Below are positions 11,340-21,109 of a stretch of DNA of 64,000 bases, in pieces. Location of the stretch: assembly GCA_030765055.1 (NCBI GenBank), contig CM060955.1:103464201-103528200 (forward strand), read 5' to 3'. Below the pieces are notes generated by a model. The model ran no database searches, had not been told where the DNA came from, and was given only the letters and a program-made list of their open reading frames with translations. Numbering within the stretch: the stretch's first letter is position 1; every line of letters begins with the position of its first letter. The stretch is from Mantis religiosa (Eukaryota > Arthropoda > Insecta > Mantodea > Mantidae). A program made the translations under genes and the position numbers.

Positions 11340-14300
11340 CCAAAATACATATATTTTATATCGAATAAAATATTGTAAATGGCAAGTTGTAAAAATAAAT
11401 TAGATTCTATTCTAGTAATAGAAAGTAGAGTCTATCAGACAACGATCAGCTCTTCATAGTTTTGACTGTACTTTTAGCCTGTAATTCTGCGATTCCCACT
11501 GTAGAGCTGGCGCAACGGAAGTTTGCTATGAATCTCATGCACACAATAATATTTTGGCAACGTGTAGCTTACGCCTTTTCCAGGGCCGTTATTCCTATTA
11601 CGGAGCTCCAGCATCCTACAAGGATGTACATCTCTGTGAATGAGTATGTGGTGTTTAGAGGATCCTTAGTTTTCCGTCACGTTTTGTGGTTTTATAGGTG
11701 AAGTTTTACTTAATGGTGTAGAGTAGATTGTATAGCTATCATACCTCTTTTGAAATCAAAATTGGGGTTTACTAAACTACAGCATAGCTAAACCAGGGAT
11801 GGTACTTACATTTTTCCGGTACCTTATAATTTTATTTTAATGCCTTATTCAGAGATTTCCCCCCCCCCCTTATGTTAACAGTAATTCTTTTTTGTTTGTT
11901 CTTTCCATAAAGATAACTAAATTGTAACCTTCTGTTGGTGTCGCTCATGTTTTTTTAAATTAACTAAATTAAGTTAAGTGTTGATGTAAACTGCCTAGTC
12001 ATTCCCTTTATAATGCATGCGTAAACATTAGGAGGGGCATACAGAAAGCTTGGAGATAGCAAGGGAATAAGACAATCTGATTTTATCCGAGTACTGCTGA
12101 AGTTCTACGCGTCTTCCGTTGACAAGCTTTCGTTGCGTTAGATTTACTTACATGTAAAATGTCTACTATTAAGCTAGTCATTATATAACAAATGTTTTAC
12201 AAAGTAATTCATTGTTTAACATGAATAGAATGACATGTGAAAGCCACAGATTTGTTGTCTGCAAATGAAGTTTTTATTCAGGGTGCCTCAAAATTGTATT
12301 TGCGGTGAAAACGTGATGTCAAATTTCGAATGTAATGCAATATGTACACTCTTGGCCCGTAGGTACAGACTACTCAAAATGAAAAGAAAATTAGAATTTG
12401 TTTCCACCAAATTCATTGCAAATTCAGTGCAGGGATCGTAATCAGCAACTCGTGGACTCTGATGAGCTATACAACTGTAATGCAACTGTTCCATTGCATA
12501 TCGATCATTTGAAACATAAGTAAGTTTAAAGCACGTGTCGGTCGTCAAAATGAAATTACAGGAAGACATTTAGAAGAAAAGTAAATGTTTGGCGTATCTG
12601 GGGGAGAGGAAATAGGAAAAGCATAAGTCACTCCGGATGCCGTAATAGGGTTTCAGTCCTTGCCAGGGATGGGCGTTGACATCGTTAGAGGATAGCTCCA
12701 ACTGTTAATGGCTGAGAGTATTGTACTTTATAGAGGCCCCGACCTCAAGAGTAGCGGACGTGCCAAGTTTACACCGGGGAATTTTATGGCTCCAAGGGAT
12801 TCATCGTTGATGATGCGAAGGGCGAGGAAGAAAAGTATTGTAAATAATGACGTAACAACCTCAGAGAGAGCAAACCAAAAGCTAAGAAGAAGTAAAAAGT
12901 TTAAGTAACCACAATGGTTCGATACCGTTGCTCTTTCCAGATCTTTTGTACTGCCCAAGAAGCTAAATTAAATTTAACTTATAGATGCTTTCTTTAGCAT
13001 TTACTTTGCTCTGTATTGTCGAAGGACAAAGAGAGTGTACGTCATTTAAGGGTACCTAAAGCTGCAATTTGTTCAGCAAACAGGTGAGCTTTAATAATTA
13101 CAATTGAAGTACCGAGCTAAATGACCTGAAGAAATAAATGACGCTCGGATTCTGGAGCATTCAGTTATCGTCTACCGTTTCGGTGGTTATTTCTGTTTTA
13201 TAGGTACAGCTCAGGAACTACTTATTTAAATGTGCACTTTTGTGTCATTTTTCAGGTGCGTTTCCAGATTTCTTGACGAAGGCGGATGCTTCCTTAATTT
13301 TCGTGGATACTAGAGGGCTGTTTGTTTGACGGGTCGTTCTACAGCCTCAAGGCTAATATAGCAGTGAGCAAGAGAAAATTGTTACTTCACGCGTGTACAT
13401 ATTTTGTTTGCCTGCGTCCTATGGCTCTACAATGATTATTTCACTTACTTCTTCCTGCGGTGAATGACAACCACAGTAGCTCTACATACGTCTCAGTATA
13501 TCACGATGTGTTACCTTCTGACATATAACCTATAAACTATGATTAAGCCCAATTAACTAGATTAATATTATTTTAGGGAGTATTTTAGAAAGTTTTACTT
13601 GTACTGAAAAGAGCTAATCATAACTAGAATATATTGTAAGTGAATACCACACAGTTAGAAACGCAGGAACGAAATTCACATAATGATATAAAGATTAATT
13701 GAAATGTAAATGACGTAAATGTACGTATAATAATCTCTGTAATAGTTTCAAAAATATCATCGTTCCGCGTTGTTAATGTAAGCAGGAATGCGTGCAATGA
13801 CTGATTGCTTCATAAATATGCAAATCAGTAACACTGATAAATATTTCAAATTTTTTTAAAGCTTTAAATCGTATTATGACGATAGTTACAGCATTGTGTA
13901 TCACAGGCAGATAGAAGCTCTAAAATCGGTATTATAAGTAATACCTGCTTGTAACAATTTATTTCTGATGTTCTTATATAAGCACAGAGTTCTTAATAAC
14001 AATAACATGGCATAACTTTAGTAACCCTCTGTTGGAAGTGAGTAAATTGGTATTTTCATTGGAAATTTCTCGAATATTTCTACAGGAATATCATAAGCGC
14101 TTATCCCATGAGGAGAGGCATTCGGAAATAAATGGGTTATTTAGGCAAGCAACAAAAGAAAATATTACACAAAAATTGTTTTTATATTGTTTCTGTCTCA
14201 CCTATCCGTTGTTACTCCTGAACCTCCTGAAATTTTAATCTTGAATTCTGCGTTTATTTCCCTTAGGTAGCTTACTGCGTACAAATTGGTTATGTTGCAA

Positions 14301-14820
14301 CTTTACACTATGTATTATGTATTCTTATAGTTAGGATTTTATGCAGTTAATGCATTTTCTTGAAAAGTTGACATTGGTAAAGTTATGATGTCAAAACATT
14401 AAAAACAGAAGTAGGTTTGTGCGTACTACACTCTGTTAAAATAAATTTGAAATGTTAAAAATGCATATTCTAGGCATTTGTGTGATATTCAGAAAAATGC
14501 TTTGCTATATTAAGTATTCGGAACCATAAGTCACATTTCGAAGATCTCTATTTTGTGGGTTTGAAATTTCACAATCTGCGTAAGATTGTTACACGATTAC
14601 AGCACTTTAAACAATACAGTAATAGAGTAAACTTGAAAACAAGAACATTTGAAACATAAACATTTTAAATAATATAGCAGAAGTAATTATTTCATGAATT
14701 GTGTGCTTTAAGGAAATTACGTTTCTCGTCCATTAAGTTTTAATTGGAATAACATTGTACTAAAATTGGTATTAGAATAAAAAGCATTTTACATCATAAG
14801 ACCTGAAGCTTTCCTGGAGA
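11340..14820. other. unassigned AT-rich sequence
   Basis: About 3.5 kb with no recognisable element. Small points: a C10 run near 11861, and a slightly GC-richer patch at 12640-12900 with overlapping short frames of no known family. Confidence 0.4.
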
Positions 14821-14871
14821 CGAATATGCTCACGTTCTTCTCGGGCAACAAGCCAGGTGAAAAGACGATCA

Positions 14872-14920
14872 GATATCAACGTTTCGGGAGTGTACATCTC
14901 TCCCATCATCAGGATATTTA
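14872..14920 (-). ncRNA. hammerhead ribozyme motif (core intact)
   Basis: On the minus strand the core reads CTGATGA (14912-14906), a hairpin GGGAG...CTCCC, then GAAAC, and GTT before GATAT. CTGATGA and GAAA are the invariant hammerhead core halves; GUU is a permitted cleavage triplet; ATATC before the core pairs with GATAT after the cleavage site as stem I. Stem III is only the self-complementary ACGT, so a single molecule could not close it and a dimer would be needed, as known for short-stem hammerheads in Penelope-like elements. One extra U lies between CTGATGA and stem II. Predicted by eye, not folded. Confidence 0.7.
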
Positions 14921-15149
14921 TAAAATGTTATAACCACAAATGAAATACTGGACATAACACAACTATAAACAAAGACAAAACATTATAAAAATTAGCATTA
15001 CTGAACAAAAGACTGTTTTCAGTCAATTAAATGTCAGGTCAGGAGATGGTGTGAGTATACAAAATTGGGTCAAAGGAACGTAACTGCTTAACTTGATTAT
15101 CAAGTTGTATTGATCATTGCTTCTTAATTCAAAGGGTTTCCTATTTTAA

Positions 15150-15792
15150 GGCCGGTTTCCAAGAGGAGCTGAACTGAAATCCAGCATCACGGTTAAGCGT
15201 GCTCCTTTCAGAGGAAATCGCCAAAGTCTCCTTCATTCTCCGCTCCCAGTAACTGTTGCATTTTGCCAAGATGGTCGTCTCCCGAAAATTGGCTCTATGG
15301 ATCGTTATCAAAACAATGCTCTGCCAGCACAGACTTCTCAGCTTGCATTAAACGAATGCTTCGTTCATGTTCGATTATTCTGGTAGCGATGGTCCTTCCG
15401 GTTTGTCCTATATACGATGCCCCACATTCACAGGGAATGTGGTACACTCCCGGAACTTGGAAGTCCAGTTTGTCTTTTACTGGTCTCAACAGATTTTGGA
15501 TCTTAGGTGGTGGCTTGTGGATGATCCTGATGTTGTATTTGGCGAGTATTCTGCTGATTCTGCCGGATAGATTGCCGGTAAACGGGATGCAGGCTGTAGC
15601 GGTAGGCTTATCTGACGTTTGCTGTATTACAGGTTTCCCTTTCCTAGCTTTGGTGATCGAGGCTTCAACGTCATATTCGGAGTAGCCGTTTTGACGGAAA
15701 GTGAGTCTCAGGTGCTGTAATTCTTGTTTTAAGTGGCTGGGATCAGAGATAGTCAAAGCTATAGATAGAGCTTTGACTATCTCACATCCCAT
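15150..15792 (-). pseudogene. Penelope-like GIY-YIG endonuclease domain
   Basis: The minus-strand frame 15792-15295 gives 165 residues. IPFTGNLSGRI and RPVKDKL precede the nuclease core GVYHIPCECGASYIGQTGR, then RIIEHERSIRL and AEHCF. This is the GIY-YIG nuclease fused to Penelope reverse transcriptases: GVY and YIG replace the name-giving motifs, with the conserved arginine after GQTG and the EH pair. A stop follows, but the usual C-terminal tail (CNSYWERRMKE, then SSWKPALK) continues in another frame from about 15270 to 15150, so one frameshift has occurred. The methionine at 15792 is only the first available one; the true protein began further upstream in the lost RT. Confidence 0.88.
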
Positions 15793-15868
15793 CTGATTTT
15801 GATAGTGTTTTGTCTTTGTTTATACTTGTGTTATATCCAGTATTTCATTTGCGGTTATAACATTTTAT

Positions 15869-15916
15869 AAATATCCTGATGATGGGAGAGATGTACCCTC
15901 CCGGAACGTTGATATC
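15869..15916 (+). ncRNA. hammerhead ribozyme motif (core mutated)
   Basis: This is the inverted partner of the motif at 14872-14920. CTGATGA (15876-15882), GGGAG/CTCCC stem II and the ACGTTGATATC end are kept, but the invariant GAAA reads GGAA at 15903-15906. That change in the catalytic core would be expected to destroy self-cleavage. Confidence 0.65.
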
Positions 15917-16269
15917 TAATCATCTTTTCACCTGGCTGGCTGTTCGAGAAGAAAGTGAGCAATTTACATGATATTTGCAGAAAACGTAAGATATTCATTT
16001 TCTTAATATTCCAAAAAGTTATATTATTAAATGTAATAAAAATCACTGAAAAGGAGAAAATGTCTGAGTATAAAATGTAGTTCTGAAGATGCTGAATTTA
16101 GCGTCAAATTTCTGTTATTGTACATATTTTAATTATGTGATCCCTACAGGCATATGTAATATAGTGCGATCCATATAAACCTGAACCATTTCAATAGGCC
16201 ACAACTTTTGAAACAACAATAGGACACACGTGCAACTTTGGGAGAATATAATACACAATTTGGTTATTA

Positions 16270-16634
16270 CATTACACTATTTACCTCTCAGAGACAATAA
16301 TGCAAGTGTCCTCCACCAGCATCTATAAATGTTTGCACTCGTCTCACCATATTCTGTGAAGTATTACGGAGAGTATCCTCGCCAATGTAACTTATGGCGG
16401 TTAGAATAGATTCCTTGAATATCAATTGTCCGTGGCTTGTTCCTGTACACTCTACTTTTAGATTGCTCCCCACCCAAGGAAAAATCCAACGAGGTTAGTT
16501 CAGGGAATTTGGAGGCTACAGATACTTTGAGATTATTCGATTATCAAAGAAACTGGTTACAAGTTCCGTGGTGTCATTAGATGTATGGCACGTTGCTCCA
16601 TCTTGCTGGAAATAACCTTCTCTCAATTCGATGT
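16270..16634 (-). pseudogene. transposase C-terminal fragment (IS630/mariner-like)
   Basis: On the minus strand: FQQDGATCHT (the middle catalytic aspartate region, near 16580-16610), then a degenerate PPNSLN..P segment where most relatives have a PDLTPxDFFLWG motif, and the C-terminal GEDTLRNTSQNMVRRVQTFI and DAGGGH ending near 16305. The first aspartate and DNA-binding region lie outside the retained part, and the frame breaks after YL. This family has the QDGAT..HT and LWGxLK signature of Tc1/mariner-related insect elements. Confidence 0.7.
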
Positions 16635-16788
16635 CATCTCCCTAAAACTTCAGAGAATATGGTGAGACGAGTGCAAACATGTATAGATGCTGGTGGAGGA
16701 CACTTCCAACATTTTCTCTGGTATGTAAATACTGCAATGTAATCTCCCAATTGTGTATTATATTTTGCCAAAGTTGCATCGGTGACCT

Positions 16789-17736
16789 TATTCATCTTCT
16801 TCACTCATGGCATAGGCTATCAAGTGCCTGTCTGCCTTCGAAGTCCTTCAGCCATCGTTTCCTGGGTCTGCCTACCGATCTCCTACCTTTAGGAAGATAC
16901 TGTAATATTTGTTTTGTAAGTCTATTATCTGGCATTCTTTCAACATGTTCCTTCCATTTTTGTTTGAGATCTTTAACCTATTATTCATACTAAAAATGTC
17001 CAGCTCATCTCTTATACTTTCATTAGTTATTAAGTCCCTCTTCGTGCATCCTTTCACACTTCTCAAGAATTTCATTTCTGAAGCCTGTATTTTACTCTGT
17101 TGCGTTTTAGTTAACGTCCAAGTCTCACTTCCGTATGTCAGTATAGGTACATCCATAACTTTGTAGAACTTTAATTTTGTTTCTTTACGTATTTTTTTTC
17201 TAAATGTTCTATTTATTGTTCCACACACTCTTTTTAAATTTGCATTTTCATTGTAGACATCATATTCCTTGTCATAACTAACATCAGTTCCCAAGTAGTT
17301 AAAATGGCTTAACTGTTCAACGCAACAATTATTTATAACTAATTTTGTTCTAATTGGCTCTTCACCAATGAATGCTATTACCTTTGATTTTATAAAAAAA
17401 ATATTATATTGCTTACAAAGCCCACTAAGGCAGACTCGCTATTTTGTATAATAACTAAGTTGTCAGCAAACAATGAAATATTTTAAAAGTTTTTATTTGA
17501 AATTTTAAAACCTAAATTCATTAGCTGCTTCCATTTTCACCCTAGGTCGTCAATATAAATACTAAAAAGTGTAGGTGATAAAGTATACCCTTGTCTGACA
17601 CCCTGATTAGTAAGAATTTTTTTTTTAGAAATGTTACCATTGTTCTTTACATTTATTTTTGTCTGGAAGTGCAAGCATTGTATCATTTTTACTAATTGTT
17701 ATGGGTATCCTCGTTCTTCCAATATTAGCCACATTT
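16789..17736 (-). mobile_element. 5'-truncated non-LTR retrotransposon (RT family 1, copy a)
   Basis: The minus strand encodes the second half of a reverse transcriptase: GVRQGYTLSPTLFSIYIDDL near 17555-17620, the catalytic box as LFADN (FADD expected) near 17470, then LKFYKVMDVPILTYGSETWT, KIQASEMKFLRSVKG and IRDEL up to about 16900. The 3' end reads GAAGAAGATGAATAA at 16789-16803. Near-identical flanks TGCATCGG(AG)TGACCT at 16775-16788 and 17737-17752 are the target-site duplication, made in the foldback element. Several stops. An RTE-like affiliation is likely but not certain. Confidence 0.82.
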
Positions 17737-17817
17737 TGCATCGGAGTGACCTATTATTGATACAAATGTTATGGCTCATTGAAGTGGTTCAGGTTTATAT
17801 GGATCACTGGATCACAC

Positions 17818-18217
17818 TTCTTCTTCATTTCATGACATAGGCAATCAAGTGCCTGTTCCGCCTACGAAGTCCTCCAGTCATCGTTTCCTGGGTCTGCCCA
17901 CCGATCTCCTACCCATGGGATGATACTGTAATATTTGTTTTGTAAGTCTGTTATCTGGCATTCTTTCAACATGTTCCTTCCATTTTTGTTTGAGATCTCT
18001 TAACCTATCATTCATACTAAAAATGTCCAGCTTTTCTCTTATATTTTCATTTCTTATTAAGTCCCTCTTCATGCATCCTTTCACACTTCTCAAGAATTTC
18101 ATTTCTGAAGCCTGTATTTTACTCTGTTGCTTTCTAGTTAACGTCCAAGTCTCACTTCCGTATGTCAGTATAGGTACAGCCATAACTTTGTAGAACTTCA
18201 ACTTCTTTTGTTTCTTT
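17818..18217 (-). mobile_element. 5'-truncated non-LTR retrotransposon (RT family 1, copy b)
   Basis: A second, shorter copy of the same family. The minus strand retains only the C-terminal part: LKFYKVMAVPILTYGSETWT, then FLRSVKGCMKRDLIRN, KEHVERMPDNRL and GRRSVGRPRKR, open until a stop. Its 3' tail has GAAGAAGAAG. It is flanked by a perfect 10-base target-site duplication, TGGATCACAC, at 17808-17817 and 18218-18227, immediately beside the foldback terminus. The copy is 5' truncated, as is usual for these elements. Confidence 0.85.
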
Positions 18218-18227
18218 TGGATCACAC

Positions 18228-19598
18228 TATATATAATATCACAGCCTGCGTAACTCGGGAAGAACAGAACCCCTGTGCCTTCGACTTTAAAACCACGAAG
18301 CATGCTACCAGCGTACATCATTAGGCCCTTAATGTTTTGGAACCGGTGTGACGTCACGATAGCACAAACTGATGTCAGCCAATTGTGCGGCGTAAAAATG
18401 TTTCATTAATGGTAATGAACCCCATTTGAGCAGATGCACCCAGTGACATGTTTGATCAAAAAGCTCGGAATTGAAACTAATGTGATTTCAATTAAAACTC
18501 AAATGGAAATAATGCGGAATCGGAATCCCAGTGTATATCAGCTCCGGGGATTTTAGCGCTGGAGGTAAATGCTACATGATTTTTCTGCCCTGTTAAAAGC
18601 TCCGCGGTTTTATGTTTTAATTTTTGGAAGCGAAGGCAACAAATTACCCTGTATGGTTGCAGTGGGTTCCCTGTTCCTGTTATGTGCCACGGTTTAAGGG
18701 ATTTTTATTAGAATTTAGTATTATGCATTTTTCCGCTAATGCTTTCATTATTTTTGAAGATAATTTCAAATGGAGAAAAATGGGCAAGCAACGGCAGTGA
18801 ATTTTGAATTTTGAAACAGGTTCTATCTGCAGGAGAAAAATTTGTTATTTTGATGATAAACACGGCTTTCAGATCTATGCAGAGAAAAATTCTAAAGCTA
18901 AAAACAATAGATGGTCATGTTGATGATGATCCATTGCATAACAGCCGATTAGGGCCTGGCTCTGCCAACTCAACGGCCGGTCTCACGCCCACATACGCAA
19001 GGCAGGGGTAGAAGATTATCTCACCGATACAGAGGGCAGATGTGGTCAGCATCTCGTCTCCTCCAACCGGAAAGTTGGCATTCCTTGACAGGTTTCGCTA
19101 CCTATTGCAGCTCATTCTTCACGATGCTGACCGAGCTATGGACTTAAAATCTGCATCTCTAAGGGGGAGGGGATTGACCCGGTGCACTAACCGTGGCAGG
19201 AAACCAGAGAGCAACGCTTCAGCCCACTACGCTGTAGTGCAGAACAAGACGTATGCAATTATTATAAATAATACGTCAAGAGATTTTCAAGTTCCAGTTA
19301 TTAATTTTCGATCCGTGCCCTCTGTCTATTTGAATTATATCATTATTTTTATGGATATATAATTAAAGTGCTACAGTTGAAGGTGATATACACTGTAAAG
19401 TATCAATACCTGCTAGCAAAGTATCAATACCTTATTGTAGTGAAATATAAAGAATGAGAATTCTTGGTAACTTGTGCATATATTGGTGCATCTGTCATTT
19501 GGCTTACAATTTGCAACGGTAAAATGGTTGCTGAATTGGAAGAGTTACAAGAAATTGTAATTGATTTTGATGGGATGGCCTGATAAAATAATTTTAAT
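18228..19598. other. unassigned sequence with one CRE palindrome
   Basis: A perfect CRE palindrome TGACGTCA lies at 18349-18356. A GC-richer patch at about 18940-19240 contains short open frames and could be an old repeat, but I could not link it to another copy in the window. Confidence 0.35.
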
Positions 19599-19603
19599 GT
19601 ATT

Positions 19604-20081
19604 ATCACCCAATTATCGGAAGACACGACCAACTGGAGTTTGGTAGGGTACAGGAGGCATTCAGACCACGCCCACCCATTTATCTTGTAGCGCTAACATA
19701 GGGGATGGTTAGGAAAGTGTCATTTTCCCCTTCCCTTGACGTCTGGAACAATCGGGATGATGTTCCGAGCCGCGATGCTTCCAGAAACAGCGAGCTTCCA
19801 ATATAAGGGCTGCAGTAGACGACTCAGGCAGTTCTTGGCGAGCAGCCGTGAAGAGCACACTGCTAGTGAACGGACTGGAAGACTGCGTACGTGTATCAGA
19901 GGAGTTGTACGTAATTGTGAATGTGGAGTGGACCTGTGACAGACGAACTGGTGGATTGTAATTACGTGCGCTACGTTATTCTATGTAATCGGCAAGTGTT
20001 CCAACTGTAATTCGGTGGAAATAAAGAACATTTTGAGTTTGTGCAACTGGACTTTTAATTTCACTAACCCAAAAAGTCACA
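19604..20081 (+). mobile_element. solo Gypsy-type LTR, 478 bp
   Basis: The sequence begins ATCACCC and ends AAAAAGTCACA, and is flanked by GTATT at 19599-19603 and 20082-20086, a 5-base target-site duplication. Its 3' part (GGAAATAAAGAACATTTTG, then TTTGTG, ACTTTTAATTTCAC) closely matches the complemented LTRs at 29.8 and 31.8 kb. A TATA-like ATATAAGG near 19800 and AATAAA near 20021 fit the promoter and polyadenylation signals of an LTR. No internal region remains, so it probably arose by LTR-LTR recombination. Confidence 0.85.
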
Positions 20082-20086
20082 GTATT

Positions 20087-21019
20087 ATTATATAACATAG
20101 TGGTAATTTGAGTCTAAGTATAGATAATGAACAATAGAAACAAATGACATTAAGAAGTTCAGATGTACAAAATTATTCACCCGTTTTAACTAGGAAGACA
20201 GGTATGAGAATATGAAAATTGTGTAAATAAAACTGAAATTGAGGCAAAAGAGGATAGCGTGGATAAGAACAAATTTTTGGAGATTAAAAAATGACGTATA
20301 AGTCTTTCCTTAAGAGGAATCTTCATTTACATTGAAATAAGACCTAGAGTGTACTTATAGTGTTTGACTATAAGGAAACGAAAACTGGAGAAATAAATTC
20401 AGAAGTTGAAATTTAATAGAAACAAAAGTGCAAAACAATTGTAAAACAGAATCGGAGAGATGAGTAGTATTTGAAGTTAAAACGCATTGGAAATGATTTG
20501 AAATTTTAGTGAAGGGAAAAGCAGAAATTTCAGAAATTAATAGCATGATACAGTTTATATTGAGTGGATGTCCGTTAAATGAGTTCTAGGAGGAAATACA
20601 CGCATTTCTGCATTTATTAGCTCAAAATATATAAACTTAAAACAAAATTAAAATAATTTTGTAACTGGTACCATAAAGCTTGTAATATTATCAAATATTT
20701 CAGCTCTAACAAGGTACTCATAAATGCGAAGATTATTCTGGCTCTATGGAACATAACTGTCATTTGCACTACTTACCAATAAAGTTTGAAGGCACTCGAC
20801 GATAAAGGAAGCGCTTTCAGTGGTTGATGATACCAAATAAAATTAGAAAATTATGCCACTGAGAGATATTAAATTATAGCACTCCAGGGTTGTGAACTTT
20901 AATTTTCCAGAAGATGTGAAGAGGCCTTTTACTATTTATGTAAAGCCTGATAATTTGGATACAATAAATATGGAATCTGGAAACCTGCCGAACTGTTTTA
21001 GGCAGAGTTGAAGGTATTA
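20087..21019. other. AT-rich sequence, no feature recognised
   Basis: Purine-rich AT sequence without a supportable feature. Confidence 0.45.
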
Positions 21020-21108
21020 TGGACAATGAGCTCATTTGAGTATCATTTCGCCCATTACAATCATAGTACGGTATGACTTAACTTTGGGAGCACGTTAGTT
21101 AAAAATTC
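21020..21108 (+). mobile_element. SINE-A 3' fragment
   Basis: GAGCTCATTTGAG, ATCATTTCGCCCATT and TATGACTTAAC in the same order as the 3' half of SINE-A at 40.75-40.98 kb. The tRNA-like head is missing. Confidence 0.6.
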
Positions 21109-21109
21109 T

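Larger units (their letters stand above)
14825..15962 (-). mobile_element. Penelope-like element with inverted terminal repeats
   Basis: Two roughly 160-base repeats in inverted orientation (14825-14984 and 15803-15962) flank the 3' part of a Penelope-like retroelement. Penelope-like elements pair a reverse transcriptase with a GIY-YIG endonuclease and often carry such pseudo-LTRs, direct or inverted. The element reads on the minus strand. Only the endonuclease end of the ORF remains between the arms; reverse transcriptase is absent. Where the arm meets the ORF, at 15748-15781, there is a small hairpin (GATAGTCAAAGCT and its complement). A shorter, decayed relative lies at 40.64-41.44 kb. Confidence 0.85.
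16162..17807. mobile_element. foldback element A of a DDE-transposon family, with nested insertion
   Basis: The left half (16162-16634) is the 3' part of a transposase in minus orientation, starting with a terminus like GATCCATATAAACCTGAACC. From about 16635 the same sequence runs in plus orientation to 16788, is interrupted by a non-LTR insertion (16789-17736), and resumes at 17737-17807, ending in the complementary terminus. The two halves form an inverted duplication. Element B (28.5-29.65 kb) has the same design; a third, uninverted partial copy starts at 63.6 kb. Confidence 0.75.

Noticed and set aside
15748..15781. Intrinsic terminator-like hairpin
   Set aside because: It lies at the junction of the Penelope ORF and its inverted repeat in eukaryotic DNA; there is no reason to treat it as a terminator.
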